64,000 nt of DNA, taken from the NCBI RefSeq assembly GCF_001695575.1, contig NZ_LUAX01000007.1:124001-188000 (forward strand), in the 5' to 3' direction. The notes beneath the pieces are model-generated. The model saw only the letters and a program-made list of their open reading frames with translations, had not been told where the DNA came from and made no database searches. A program made the translations under genes and the position numbers. Below, in pieces: positions 18,597 through 28,135 of the stretch. The stretch's first letter is position 1, and each line of letters opens with the position of its first letter. Origin of the DNA: Vibrio europaeus. GTDB lineage: Bacteria > Pseudomonadota > Gammaproteobacteria > Enterobacterales > Vibrionaceae.

Positions 18597-18684
18597 CCAC
18601 CCAGAAATTTGCTTTCATCCTGCTTTGAGCATACGTTTATTGAACAACAATAATAAACTCTAACTAGCAGTCAGAGAGGATGTA

Positions 18685-19743
18685 ATGGGTAAGAGTGATA
18701 CATTACATAAGCAACATGACGAGGCGATACTCGACTTAACGCAACAAAAACAGTTGCTAAAGGTTATCGCCACGATAACGCTACTCGTGTTCGTACCACT
18801 CGGCATTAAGAACATTATTATTGGCGAGTTGATGCTAGGTATTGTACTGCTCGCCTTTGAAATATCACTGCTGCTCGAAGTCACTGCCATTGTTTACAAT
18901 AAGCAGACTTTTTTTAGTTATTACCTACCGCTTTCACTACTCATCATCTCCGCAATCTTAACCGTTGCCATTTTCGGCACACTGGGGACGTATTGGCTTT
19001 ACCCCGTCGTTATCGGCATCATTTTCCTTCTGCCAAAACGCGAAGCCATCATTTCTAATGCGATTATCATCATTGCTTCAGGTTATGCGGCAACACTCCA
19101 CGTTGACTTTGGGATCACTGCTCGGTACGTCATTTCTTTGTTCGTAACTGCCATCTTGGTTCATGTAGTCGTTGGGGCAGTACGCAAACTGCAAGCGGAC
19201 ATGCACAACTTGCTCGTCCGTGACCCTATGACTGGCGCATTTAACCGGCATGAACTCAACACCTCACTTGAAGACGCGATTGAACACTACTCAACTTCCA
19301 CCATAGCCATCGTGGATGTTGATCGATTCAAATATATCAATGACCGCTATGGTCATGATGTGGGAGACAGGGTGCTGATGCTAATCGTTAAAACCTTCAA
19401 TCGCTATATGGGGCCGTCTGATAAGCTTTTCCGCTTAGGTGGAGACGAGTTTCTTCTCATCTTTTATGGTAAGGATCGACTGCTTACCGAAGAGATCATG
19501 AACTATATCGCCAAAGAAATCAGGCATACTGTTCATGCTAACTCTACAGGGATAACCATCAGCGTTGGCGTCGCTGAATCCGAACCTTTTACAGAAATTC
19601 GCGAATGGATGAAACGGGCAGACTTAGCGTTGTACGAGTCAAAACGTCTCGGTCGTGACAAGGTGTCATACTATACGCCGTCTATGTCGGCGCAATTTGA
19701 ACAACGCGAAATTGAAATATCTGGGCGGGCTAACCTCCGCTAA
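18685..19743 (+). CDS. Membrane diguanylate cyclase (GGDEF)
   Basis: A 352-residue protein with about six membrane helices between residues 25 and 170, then a GGDEF domain (about 175-335) beginning at RDPMTGAFNRHEL and holding the active-site LGGDEF. The inhibitory site is missing: the four residues at the RxxD position are GPSD. It therefore probably makes cyclic di-GMP without direct product inhibition. AGAGAGGA lies just before the ATG. The gene's 3' end overlaps the 3' end of the convergent lrp-like gene by 14 bp. No sensory domain besides the membrane part is visible. Confidence 0.92.
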   Translation: MGKSDTLHKQHDEAILDLTQQKQLLKVIATITLLVFVPLGIKNIIIGELMLGIVLLAFEISLLLEVTAIVYNKQTFFSYYLPLSLLIISAILTVAIFGTLGTYWLYPVVIGIIFLLPKREAIISNAIIIIASGYAATLHVDFGITARYVISLFVTAILVHVVVGAVRKLQADMHNLLVRDPMTGAFNRHELNTSLEDAIEHYSTSTIAIVDVDRFKYINDRYGHDVGDRVLMLIVKTFNRYMGPSDKLFRLGGDEFLLIFYGKDRLLTEEIMNYIAKEIRHTVHANSTGITISVGVAESEPFTEIREWMKRADLALYESKRLGRDKVSYYTPSMSAQFEQREIEISGRANLR

Positions 19744-20191
19744 AAATTGGCAGCTCACTGCCCCCTTTGACTTGGCGAATCGCCAAATGGGTGTGTATGT
19801 CTTTGACGTTTTCTAAACGCTGCAATTTACGCGTGAAAGACTCATACCCTGCTAAATCATGACTGACCACTTCCAAAAGATAGTCATACGCCCCAGAGAC
19901 AACATGACAACTGATCACCTCATCCATTTCTTGTACCGCTTGCTCAAAATCATCAATACTCGACGCTTGGTGGTTGTTTAAGCTGACCTCAACAAACACC
20001 GTCATCCCTACACCGATGAGATCTTTGTTTAGGCTTGCACGATAATTAGCAATGATTCCAGACTCTTCAAGTCGCTTAATTCTTCTCGCGCAAGGCGAAG
20101 CGGACAAACCGACCTTATCTGCGATATCTGCTGTCGACTGACGAGCATCTTGTTGAAGCAAACGTAAAATGTGCTTATCAATTCGATCCAT
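19730..20191 (-). CDS. Lrp/AsnC-family regulator
   Basis: A 153-residue regulator with the N-terminal HTH (DKHILRLLQQDARQSTADIADKVGLSASPCARRIKRLEESGII) in the usual place and a C-terminal RAM (ligand-binding) domain, GAYDYLLEVVSHDLAGYESF. Family members sense an amino acid and often control a divergently transcribed exporter; here the divergent neighbour is a DMT transporter 139 bp away. The effector is not evident. Its stop lies inside the end of the convergent GGDEF gene. Confidence 0.92.
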   Translation of the reverse strand: MDRIDKHILRLLQQDARQSTADIADKVGLSASPCARRIKRLEESGIIANYRASLNKDLIGVGMTVFVEVSLNNHQASSIDDFEQAVQEMDEVISCHVVSGAYDYLLEVVSHDLAGYESFTRKLQRLENVKDIHTHLAIRQVKGGSELPIFSGG

Positions 20192-20330
20192 AACTTATGC
20201 GCCTTTTTCTAGCATACTAACCACTCATATTGACTGATTCAGCCAATATCACTTGATATTGTAATAAATATTGCCAGATTTAACCTCCCGTTACGTCTCA
20301 TAATGTATACAAGTTAAATTTTGGTCACGT

Positions 20331-21272
20331 ATGGATATGCTTTCTGGATATTTGGCAATGATTGCCACGCTATTACTTTGGTCTGGTTTCTTCCTTTCAC
20401 TGAGGAGTGGAGCGCACTCAGAACTGCTCACCGCAGATATCGCGCTCACGCGCTTTATCATTCCCTGTGTCGTGTTGTTCCCAATCGTTTACAAAGCCAA
20501 AGAAGCCATTCTTGCGGTCCCTAAACGCTATCTTCTCGGTATGTTCATAGGTAGCGGCTTACCGTATCTGCTTGTTGCCGGAACAGGGATGAAATTCGCT
20601 CCAGTCTCAGATGGCAGTGCTCTTATCCCCGGCACACTCCCGCTTTTTGTTTCCGGTATCGCAGTATTGCTTTTTAAGCAGCCACTCAGTTCTCACCGAC
20701 TTTTTGGATTAGCGCTTGTGATTGGCGGAATTGTCGCCTTTCTAATGCAAGGTGTGGGTAACGCTAACTCAGAATTGCTGCAAGGTCAGATGCTGTTTCT
20801 TATCGGCAGTGCAATGTGGGCAACCTTCACTATATGCGCCCGCGTATCGAACCTAAACCCGTTAGCGGCCTCTGGACTTATCTCTCTGATGTCCATGATC
20901 GTTCTGTGCGGCCTTATTTTTAGCGGTGTACTCGACAGTTACCTTTACCTACACAACCCTTCACAGTGGCCATGGAGAGAGCTAGGTGGGCACATCATGC
21001 TGCAAGGTGTTGGAGCAGGCTTAATCGCTGCTTTTACCTACCTTCATGCAATATCAGTCTTAGGGGCTGAGCGTACCGCTGCGTTTGGCGCTGCAACGCC
21101 AGCAGTGGCCACTCTACTTGCGATACCTGTATTCAATGAACACCCTTCACCATTAAGTTGGCTGGCGCTGAGTCTTATTTGTGTAGGGAGTTTAATTGCA
21201 AGCAACATACTGATGAAAAAAGACACCTCGCTTCAGTATCAGCCTCCATCATTTAAATCGGGGGCTAAGTGA
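20331..21272 (+). CDS. DMT/EamA-family transporter
   Basis: A 313-residue inner-membrane protein with ten predicted helices in two EamA repeats (about residues 5-140 and 150-295). The second repeat contains GAERTAAFGAATPAVATLLAIPVFNEHPS, the conserved segment of the family. EamA proteins are often metabolite or amino-acid exporters. It is divergent from the Lrp-like gene, which probably regulates it. The start ATG at 20331 has a weak ribosome binding site; a second Met lies two codons later. Confidence 0.9.
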   Translation: MDMLSGYLAMIATLLLWSGFFLSLRSGAHSELLTADIALTRFIIPCVVLFPIVYKAKEAILAVPKRYLLGMFIGSGLPYLLVAGTGMKFAPVSDGSALIPGTLPLFVSGIAVLLFKQPLSSHRLFGLALVIGGIVAFLMQGVGNANSELLQGQMLFLIGSAMWATFTICARVSNLNPLAASGLISLMSMIVLCGLIFSGVLDSYLYLHNPSQWPWRELGGHIMLQGVGAGLIAAFTYLHAISVLGAERTAAFGAATPAVATLLAIPVFNEHPSPLSWLALSLICVGSLIASNILMKKDTSLQYQPPSFKSGAK

Positions 21273-21353
21273 GCTCATTAGGTGGTTATTTTTGATGTTG
21301 CGCGGTTAACTCGGTATAGTCCTGCACTTACCTAGCTATAGTGGAATCAGACA

Positions 21354-21662
21354 TTGAAAACACCTTGTATCGCTGCCTGCAAAAATAACGAAGGGATCTG
21401 TAGTGGATGCCATCGCACCATGGATGAAATTGTTAATTGGCGTCATCTTTCTGATCAAGAGCGCGATCAAGTAATGGCAAACCTTAGCGGTAAAACCTCC
21501 ACGCATAACTGCCCTTCATGCCATCAGCCTGCTCAATGTGATATCAGCCAAGGTAAGTCAACTTGCTGGTGTTTTGAGATTGAAAAACGCGATACATCAG
21601 ATCTGCCCAAAACCGATACTTGCTTATGCCGCAAGTGTTTATCTAAGCTGCCGACTGCATAA
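21354..21662 (+). CDS. DUF1289 plus Cys-rich CWC-type protein
   Basis: A 102-residue protein with about 14 cysteines. Residues 1-40 are DUF1289 (TPCIAACKNNEGICSGCHRTMDEIVNWRHLSDQER), a small Cys-rich, probably metal-binding domain. The rest has CPSC, CDISQGKSTCWCFEI and CLCRKCLSKLP, the pattern of the cysteine-rich CWC domain. The two domains are joined in one chain. Start is TTG at 21354, which puts PCI next to the start, as is usual in DUF1289 proteins. Function of both domains is unknown; a Zn or Fe site is inferred from the Cys spacing. Confidence 0.85.
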   Translation: MKTPCIAACKNNEGICSGCHRTMDEIVNWRHLSDQERDQVMANLSGKTSTHNCPSCHQPAQCDISQGKSTCWCFEIEKRDTSDLPKTDTCLCRKCLSKLPTA

Positions 21663-21872
21663 AAGGCAGCTTTGATAGCATATAAACATGGATAAGTTTT
21701 TCTAATCCAAATTCAAAATTTTTATCTTGCTTAAGATCACACTTTTCGATTGCCAGACTCCCCAAGTCACTCTAATATCTCGCGCCTGAAAGTTCCCTTT
21801 GTTTATTTTAATGATTAGCTTTGTTTGCTCAAAGTTAGTGTTTTTTGCGCTTTGAATTTAGGTGTTGTAGAA

Positions 21873-23078
21873 ATGTCTGCGTCTTCTCAAGTGATTAAGT
21901 TAACCTTCCTGATCGCAATTTTGACTGCTGTTGGTCAAATGACTCAAACCATGTATGTGCCTTCCATTGGCCATATGGCGAGCGAGTTTTTAGTGACGCC
22001 TGCCGCTCTGCAAGCTGTGATGGCATGCTACTTGATCCCTTATGGATTCTCACAGTTTATCTACGGCCCATTGTCAGACAGATTGGGACGTAAACCAATC
22101 ATCGTTGTTGGCTTGCTAATTTATATTGCTGGCACCATCATTGCTTTGTTCGCTCATAGCTATGACTGGTTTCTAGCGGGTAGCTTTATCCAAGGTCTTG
22201 GCATTGGTTGCGGTGGTGCAATGTCACGTACATTGACTCGTGATCTGTTTGAAGGCGCAGAGCTGCACAAAGTAAACAGCCTAATTAGCATGTGTGTGAT
22301 TTTCTCACCGTTGATTGCACCCGTACTGGGCGGCTACCTAACCGAAGCGTTTGGCTGGCGATCAAGCTACTTATTCTTAGCTCTATTTGGTATTGCCGTT
22401 GTCATTACTATGATGACCAGCTTTATGGAAACATTGCCACGCGAAAAACGTCGCTATGAAAGAGTCACGAGCAGTTATCGCTATGTTTTATCAGATCGCC
22501 GCTTCCAAGGCTATTTGATCTGTTTGGTGGCAACCTTTTCTGGAATTGCGATTTTTGAAGCAGCAGCGGGGGTTCTACTCGGCGGGGTTTTACAACTTCC
22601 TGCGACCACAGTAAGCCTACTATTTGTATTGCCAATTCCAGGGTATTTGGTAGGTGCTGGTCTATCTAGCTATATTGCCAGCAAACGTAATGAGAAAAGT
22701 GCTCTCACGGTAGGCTTAGTGGCGATCATGCTTGGGTCATTGGTGATCTTATTGCCTGGCTTACTTGAGCATACCAATGCACTAAGCTTAATTGGTGGCG
22801 CGACCATTTACTTCTTGGGTGCTGGTATTTTGTTCCCTGCGGCAACCACAGGCGCACTGTCTCCTTTGCCTTATCACGCAGGTACAGGTGGCGCGGTATT
22901 AGGCGGAATGCAAAACCTAGGCGCGGGTTTAGCCACTCTTGGCGCCTCACTAATTCCAGCTCCTGATCAAATGCCATTAGGCGCGCTGATGCTGGTTATG
23001 TCGGTATTAGCATCAATTGGTTTGATTCGCGTCTATCGAAAAAAAGATCCATCCAACGAGATGCCATTGGCGATTTAA
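21873..23078 (+). CDS. EmrD-like MFS drug efflux pump
   Basis: A 401-residue protein with 12 helices. The MFS loop 2-3 signature is GPLSDRLGRKPII, and the DHA1 motif C-like GGYLTEAFGWRSSYLF follows in helix 5 and after. TMYVPSIGHMASEF at helix 1 resembles EmrD and Bcr. It should expel toxic compounds by proton antiport. The ATG at 21873 is chosen because the protein then begins just before helix 1; an in-frame upstream start at 21825 would add 16 odd residues. It is a single gene with its own terminator. Confidence 0.87.
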   Translation: MSASSQVIKLTFLIAILTAVGQMTQTMYVPSIGHMASEFLVTPAALQAVMACYLIPYGFSQFIYGPLSDRLGRKPIIVVGLLIYIAGTIIALFAHSYDWFLAGSFIQGLGIGCGGAMSRTLTRDLFEGAELHKVNSLISMCVIFSPLIAPVLGGYLTEAFGWRSSYLFLALFGIAVVITMMTSFMETLPREKRRYERVTSSYRYVLSDRRFQGYLICLVATFSGIAIFEAAAGVLLGGVLQLPATTVSLLFVLPIPGYLVGAGLSSYIASKRNEKSALTVGLVAIMLGSLVILLPGLLEHTNALSLIGGATIYFLGAGILFPAATTGALSPLPYHAGTGGAVLGGMQNLGAGLATLGASLIPAPDQMPLGALMLVMSVLASIGLIRVYRKKDPSNEMPLAI

Positions 23079-23085
23079 GCTAATT

Positions 23086-23118
23086 ACAAAAAAGGAGCTC
23101 AACGAGCTCCTTTTTTGT
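23086..23118. terminator. Bidirectional intrinsic terminator
   Basis: ACAAAAAAGGAGCTC is the reverse complement of GAGCTCCTTTTTTGT across a 3-base centre; T- and A-runs flank the stem, serving the convergent MFS and viaA genes. Confidence 0.9.
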
Positions 23119-23127
23119 ATCTCACAT

Positions 23128-24573
23128 CTACCATTTCTTCATTAGTCGCCCAACTAGGTTGGGATGATATGCCCAGCTATGATCAAACATCGCCATCAAC
23201 TCTGGGTTGCCATACTTCGACAAGCTAATGGCATGAAAACGGTTTTTACGCGCTTTTAACTCATCCACTTTTGCGATCATTTCATCTGACTGCTTAGGTG
23301 CAATAAAGTCAGAAATCACCACTAAATCAGCATTCTTGTATTTATCACCACACATTAAGTCAATTGACTTCATGATCACGGGGCCAATGTCCGTACCACC
23401 GTGGAAGTTGTAGCTTAAGAAGTCGCTTGCTTCTCGCAATCCGTCTTGCTTGGTCAATTCATATGTAATCTGTTCTGTGGAGAACAGCATCACGTAACAA
23501 TCACGGTCTTCGGCCAAAGCAATCTGCATTAGCGCGTAAGCCATCGCTTTAGCACACTGCTCTGGAAAGCCTGTCATCGAGCCAGATGCGTCGACACAAA
23601 TAATGAAAGGTCCCTTTTCAACCTCAGCATCTTTGTTATCTGGCTGCTGAGCACGAACCTTACGTAACGTTCTCGACTTACCCTGCATACGATAGTTCAT
23701 TAACCGCTTATCGACGAGGTGTTTATAGAACACTACCTCAAGCTCAGGGTATGCCAAAAACATGGTTTCGTTGGGTAGTAGCTTGTTAAGGTCATCGCTT
23801 TCATGAATACCGACAATATCATCGGTCGCTTCATCGGCCTTCTCTTCCACCATTTGCGGCTCTTCAACAGGGGCGCGATTAAGATCAGGATCGTTCACTT
23901 GGCTCGCCATTCGACCGAGCTTTTCACTGATCTCTTGCAGCCCTTTGTTTTTCTTTAAGAACTCCGCATGGCGCTTCATAACCGTCAGATCAGATTGGCT
24001 CAATTTCGCTGAAGCCATATCCCACAGACGACCAACACTGCCTTCGTCACCTTCTTCTGTCACTCTATCCATGCTCTTCATGGTTTCCATGCGTTGATAG
24101 AGATCTTTAAGAAGCTTTTCTTTGTTAGCTTCAAGCTCAGAAACCTGAGCTTGTCGAATCGCGTCAGAAAGGCTTTGATACCATTGGTCACAGAAGTAAT
24201 GCGGGAACATAGGGTTACTCAGCCCTTTGTTCTTTTCGAGCAGTCGACGCGCTTGTAGATAAAACGCAGAGTGCCACTCTAACTTTTTCAGAACTTCAGG
24301 GATTTCTTCGAAAAATCGCGCTTCATCCCAGTGGATCACCTCTTGATATAGAGCGAGCTCTTGCTGAAAACGCTCTGTTTCACACACCTTGGTGATACGC
24401 TTTTTCACACTGCCGCGCCATTTAAGCAGATGGTTTTTCACCGAGGTTTTTACCCCTCGGTTTTCTGCCATCGCCATCACTTGAGAGCGAGCCATCAGGT
24501 CATTCACTGCTGTATCAATGATTCCTGATTCAGCAATGGCTAGCGCTAAGTTTAAACCGTCTGCTCCTAACAT
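23128..24573 (-). CDS. viaA: VWA-domain protein ViaA, partner of RavA
   Basis: A 481-residue cytosolic protein. The C-terminal von Willebrand A domain (about residues 320-475) has the MIDAS motif DASGSMTG and TD at GGTDIGP. The N-terminal helical region matches ViaA. ViaA stimulates the MoxR ATPase RavA; in E. coli the pair binds phospholipids and affects aminoglycoside sensitivity and respiratory complexes. The gene begins 9 bp after ravA in the same operon. Confidence 0.93.
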   Translation of the reverse strand: MLGADGLNLALAIAESGIIDTAVNDLMARSQVMAMAENRGVKTSVKNHLLKWRGSVKKRITKVCETERFQQELALYQEVIHWDEARFFEEIPEVLKKLEWHSAFYLQARRLLEKNKGLSNPMFPHYFCDQWYQSLSDAIRQAQVSELEANKEKLLKDLYQRMETMKSMDRVTEEGDEGSVGRLWDMASAKLSQSDLTVMKRHAEFLKKNKGLQEISEKLGRMASQVNDPDLNRAPVEEPQMVEEKADEATDDIVGIHESDDLNKLLPNETMFLAYPELEVVFYKHLVDKRLMNYRMQGKSRTLRKVRAQQPDNKDAEVEKGPFIICVDASGSMTGFPEQCAKAMAYALMQIALAEDRDCYVMLFSTEQITYELTKQDGLREASDFLSYNFHGGTDIGPVIMKSIDLMCGDKYKNADLVVISDFIAPKQSDEMIAKVDELKARKNRFHAISLSKYGNPELMAMFDHSWAYHPNLVGRLMKKW

Positions 24574-24582
24574 ACTGGCCCC

Positions 24583-26250
24583 TTAAGAGAAGAACTCGTC
24601 TAAGTGCTTAAAGCGGAAAACCGTACGTTCACATTCAGTTTTCGTTGATTCCAACACATGCTGAAGATTCTGCAAGCTCGCTTCCATCGCTCTCGGCAGT
24701 TCTTGCTCAATGAAGCCGTGCGGTAAGGCGCCGTGGAAATCAGAGCGAACTTTACGCAAATGATGCTCAGCAAGTTCTAGCTGCGCCATTGCTTGCTCTG
24801 ATTTGGTAAACCACTCTTGGAATAGTGACGCGTCTAAACCTTTGTCAGTCACGATGGAAACCAACACACCTCGATTGGCAATATCTTTGATCACTAGATT
24901 GTTAGTAGCATCGACATCAAATCTAAAGCGGCACATGTTGGTGTTTTGGTTAACGTAACCATAGACATCTCCATGACCTTCTTTGATGACACGCTCCAAC
25001 TCATTTTTAGGAACGTATACCCAACGGCTATCGCCCTTCTCAGATTCAGTGACAGACATATTGCTTTGGAGTAGGACAAGTTTCACCAAGTCGAAGGTGC
25101 TGCCTACCTTGTAGCTCTTGGCATCAGAGATGTCATAACTATTGATCTGCTGCTTTTTCAATAGTCCAGTCGTGGACTCCATTGACAGCATCACGCTCAG
25201 TTCAGATTCGAGTTCATCCTGAATGTCAGTTAACTCTTCACGGCAGAGAGTGATTTGCTGTTCAACATCTTGCTGATCAAACGCATGGTTGAGAGCAAAC
25301 TGCTTAATCACACCACGAACCACATCACGAGACTCTGGACTGTTCCACAGGCAGTCTTGCAGTAATAAAAGATCAAGCGGATTGATGGAATCACGACCAT
25401 TAAAATAGGCGCTGGCTTTTAGCAGCTTTACCGCTTTCTTCCAGCGGCGGTCAGAAACATACATATCGGTGTCTTCTGCTTCAACACCACTGGCTGCCGT
25501 GGCTGCACCTTCTAGTAGACTCTTGAGTTCGTACAGCTTTTCAAATACTTCATCAGACAGTTCAAGTTGTTCGATTTCAGATTGCCACTGATGGTACTCT
25601 TCATCTGTAATCGCCAAGCCTTCTGGTATCTTGGCTTCTTGCGCAGTACCTACCGTCAGCATAGATTTGAAGTTCTGCTTGTTTTGAATTCGGTTGACGA
25701 ACACACGCACTAGCATGCGGTCATACAAGGCTTCTAGACCACTATCTTCATCTGGCAGTTCGTTCGATGCAGAGACCAACAGCCTCATTGGCACACGCTC
25801 AATATCGCTACCGTTTTTAAACGTCTTTTCGTTAACAACCGTTAACAGCGTATTAAGAATAGCTGGACCTGCTTTCCAGATTTCATCGAGAAAAACCACT
25901 TGCGCCGTTGGCAAGTAGCCTTCTGTTAAACGTACGTAGCGACCATTATCTTTGAGTTCTTGAATACTAAGCGGACCAAACACTTCTTCTGGAGTAGAGA
26001 AGCGGGTCATTAAGTATTCAAAGTAAGAGGAGTTATCAAAAGCTTGGATAAGGCGCTTTGCAATTAGGCTTTTTGCTATCCCCGGAGGGCCTAACAAGAA
26101 AACACTTTCACCCGCCAAAGCAGCGAGCAAACAAAGCTTGATGGTTTCTTCACGCTCGTAGACGCCATCTGATAAGGCTTTTGCCAGCTTATTGATTCGT
26201 TCTGAGAGCAACGCTTTTTGTGAGTGAGACACTCGATTTGGGCTAATCAT
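24583..26250 (-). CDS. ravA: MoxR-family AAA+ ATPase RavA
   Basis: A 555-residue AAA+ ATPase. Walker A is GPPGIAKSLIAKRL (near residue 55) and Walker B is VVFLDEIWKAGPAILNTLL; the arginine-finger region and lid follow. The C-terminal part contains the LARA-like insert by which E. coli RavA binds LdcI. It is about 55 residues longer than the E. coli protein. It is first in the ravA-viaA operon. A perfect 8-bp-arm palindrome lies 35 bp upstream of its start. Confidence 0.93.
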   Translation of the reverse strand: MISPNRVSHSQKALLSERINKLAKALSDGVYEREETIKLCLLAALAGESVFLLGPPGIAKSLIAKRLIQAFDNSSYFEYLMTRFSTPEEVFGPLSIQELKDNGRYVRLTEGYLPTAQVVFLDEIWKAGPAILNTLLTVVNEKTFKNGSDIERVPMRLLVSASNELPDEDSGLEALYDRMLVRVFVNRIQNKQNFKSMLTVGTAQEAKIPEGLAITDEEYHQWQSEIEQLELSDEVFEKLYELKSLLEGAATAASGVEAEDTDMYVSDRRWKKAVKLLKASAYFNGRDSINPLDLLLLQDCLWNSPESRDVVRGVIKQFALNHAFDQQDVEQQITLCREELTDIQDELESELSVMLSMESTTGLLKKQQINSYDISDAKSYKVGSTFDLVKLVLLQSNMSVTESEKGDSRWVYVPKNELERVIKEGHGDVYGYVNQNTNMCRFRFDVDATNNLVIKDIANRGVLVSIVTDKGLDASLFQEWFTKSEQAMAQLELAEHHLRKVRSDFHGALPHGFIEQELPRAMEASLQNLQHVLESTKTECERTVFRFKHLDEFFS

Positions 26251-26284
26251 TTCGCGCTCTCCTAAGGTTAACCTGATGGTGTGT

Positions 26285-26302
26285 ATGTATAATTTTATAC
26301 AT
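26285..26302. promoter_or_regulatory. AT-rich palindrome upstream of ravA
   Basis: ATGTATAA (26285-26292) and TTATACAT (26295-26302) are perfect inverted repeats around TT, 35 bp before the ravA ATG. It could be an operator. It could also be chance in AT-rich DNA. Confidence 0.4.
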
Positions 26303-26523
26303 TTGTTATCACTCTGTTACAAGTGTAATTTGTAGTTTGGACAAATCTTTATATCAGATGGGGTTTTCGCGAAACTTGTCGAAAACTATGTTTGCACTTT
26401 TGAGAGATTAATCACTTATAGAGTATGGTGTTTTTACGTTCTATTCACATAATGCACTTTATCTACAAAGCCCGAGACGGTAAGGTTACTTCTGATGTGA
26501 GCTAGGACTGCAATAAGTATCAA

Positions 26524-27048
26524 ATGGAAAACACAACTAAGACGATCCATTCATGGAAACGCATATCTTTAATCAAAGAATCAATCCTCCTACCAAACGG
26601 TAAAAAAATCACGCATACCACGATATCTCACCCTGGTGCAGCGGTGATTTTGCCCATTGATGAAAATGGTCACATCATTGTTATCAATCAATACCGACCT
26701 TCTCTTAAAAAATGGTTATTGGAGCTACCTGCCGGAACATTGGAGTCAGACGAGCCGATTGAGCTCTGCGCGCACCGAGAGCTTGAAGAAGAGACTGGTT
26801 ACAGTGCTAAAAGCATGGTATCTCTAGGACAAGTAACGCCTCTTGCGGGTTTTTGTGACGAAATCCAATATTTGTTCGTAGCAAAACAGTTAACCCAAAC
26901 CAAACGTTACCAATGCGATGAAGATGAAGTCATCGACGTTCTCTCATTATCAGTAGAACAACTCGAGCAAAAAATTATTGATGGTGAGATCTCTGATGCT
27001 AAAACCATCGCATGTTTAAGCAAAGCAAAGCTGTGTGGATATATATAG
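26524..27048 (+). CDS. Nudix hydrolase, ADP-ribose pyrophosphatase-like
   Basis: A 174-residue Nudix enzyme. The Nudix box, G-x5-E-x7-R-E-x-x-E-E-x-G, is seen as GTLESDEPIEL then CAHRELEEETGY. ELPAGTLE before it and QVTPLAGFCDE after it resemble ADP-ribose/ADP-sugar diphosphatases of the NudF type. It probably cleaves ADP-ribose or another nucleoside diphosphate derivative. It ends 11 bp before threonine aldolase, with which it is probably co-transcribed. Confidence 0.9.
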   Translation: MENTTKTIHSWKRISLIKESILLPNGKKITHTTISHPGAAVILPIDENGHIIVINQYRPSLKKWLLELPAGTLESDEPIELCAHRELEEETGYSAKSMVSLGQVTPLAGFCDEIQYLFVAKQLTQTKRYQCDEDEVIDVLSLSVEQLEQKIIDGEISDAKTIACLSKAKLCGYI

Positions 27049-27059
27049 GAGACAAGATT

Positions 27060-28067
27060 ATGGATTTTCGTTCAGATACGGTAACTAAGCCTACCGAGGC
27101 GATGCGCAAAGCAATGGCCGAAGCACTTGTAGGCGATGATGTGTATGGTGACGACCCAACCGTAAACGAACTAGAGCAATGGGCTGCCGAGCGACACGGA
27201 TTTGAAGCGGCGCTATTTACTACCTCTGGCACTCAAGCCAACTTACTCGGTCTTATGGCTCACTGTGAACGCGGCGATGAATATCTATGTGGTCAACAAG
27301 CCCACAACTATAAATACGAGGCCGGAGGTGCTGCAGTGTTAGGCTCAATCCAGCCTCAACCGATCGAAAACAACCCAGATGGCACGTTAGATTTTTCGAA
27401 ACTCAAGGCCGCCATTAAGCCTGACGATTCACATTTTGCCCGCACTAAACTATTGAGCTTAGAGAACACTATTAATGGCAAGGTGCTACCACTCTCCTAC
27501 TTGGCAGAAGCAAGAGAATTCGTCAATCAGCATAACTTGTCACTTCACCTAGATGGCGCTCGCGTTTATAACGCCGCCGTCGCGCTTGATGTAGACGTCA
27601 AAGAGATAGCTCAGCACTTCGATTCGATGACAATTTGTTTATCAAAAGGCTTGTGTGCGCCTATTGGCTCTCTCCTTCTTGGTAGCAAAGCCTTTATCGC
27701 CAAAGCTCGCAGACTACGTAAGATGGTGGGCGGCGGTATGCGCCAAGCTGGCATTTTGGCAGCAGCAGGTAAATTGGCATTAACTGAGCAAGTCACGCAA
27801 CTGAGCGTTGACCATCAAAATGCGAAGAAGTTAGCGCTAGGACTGAGCGAGTTAGACGGATTCCATGTCAACCCTGATTTCGTTCAAACTAACATCGTCT
27901 TTGCTAAATTGGATGACAGTATCCAAATCAACAAGATTGCGGAACAGTTAGCTGAGGATGGAATCACTGTGTCACCGGGCAACCCAATTCGTTTCGTAAC
28001 TCACAAAGACGTTTCAAGCGCAGATATCGACCTATTACTGAGTAAACTTGCGCAATACCTCAAATAA
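27060..28067 (+). CDS. ltaE: Low-specificity L-threonine aldolase
   Basis: A 335-residue PLP enzyme, fold type I, cleaving L-threonine or allo-threonine to glycine and acetaldehyde. It opens with MDFRSDTVTKPTEAMRKAM, the family signature; the PLP lysine is in CLSKGLCAPIGSLL, and HLDGARVYNAAV is the Asp-containing cofactor site. TAGGAGA precedes the ATG at 27060; the longer frame starting at 27012 overlaps the Nudix gene and is not used. A terminator follows. Confidence 0.94.
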   Translation: MDFRSDTVTKPTEAMRKAMAEALVGDDVYGDDPTVNELEQWAAERHGFEAALFTTSGTQANLLGLMAHCERGDEYLCGQQAHNYKYEAGGAAVLGSIQPQPIENNPDGTLDFSKLKAAIKPDDSHFARTKLLSLENTINGKVLPLSYLAEAREFVNQHNLSLHLDGARVYNAAVALDVDVKEIAQHFDSMTICLSKGLCAPIGSLLLGSKAFIAKARRLRKMVGGGMRQAGILAAAGKLALTEQVTQLSVDHQNAKKLALGLSELDGFHVNPDFVQTNIVFAKLDDSIQINKIAEQLAEDGITVSPGNPIRFVTHKDVSSADIDLLLSKLAQYLK

Positions 28068-28076
28068 TCTCACTTG

Positions 28077-28107
28077 AGCTTCCCCCTAGGGGAAGCTTTA
28101 TTCTTTT
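28077..28107 (+). terminator. Intrinsic terminator of ltaE
   Basis: AGCTTCCCC (28077-28085) pairs with GGGGAAGCT (28089-28097), followed by TTATTCTTTT. Confidence 0.88.
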
Positions 28108-28135
28108 GCGTAGTCATATTGATCGAGATGTATCT

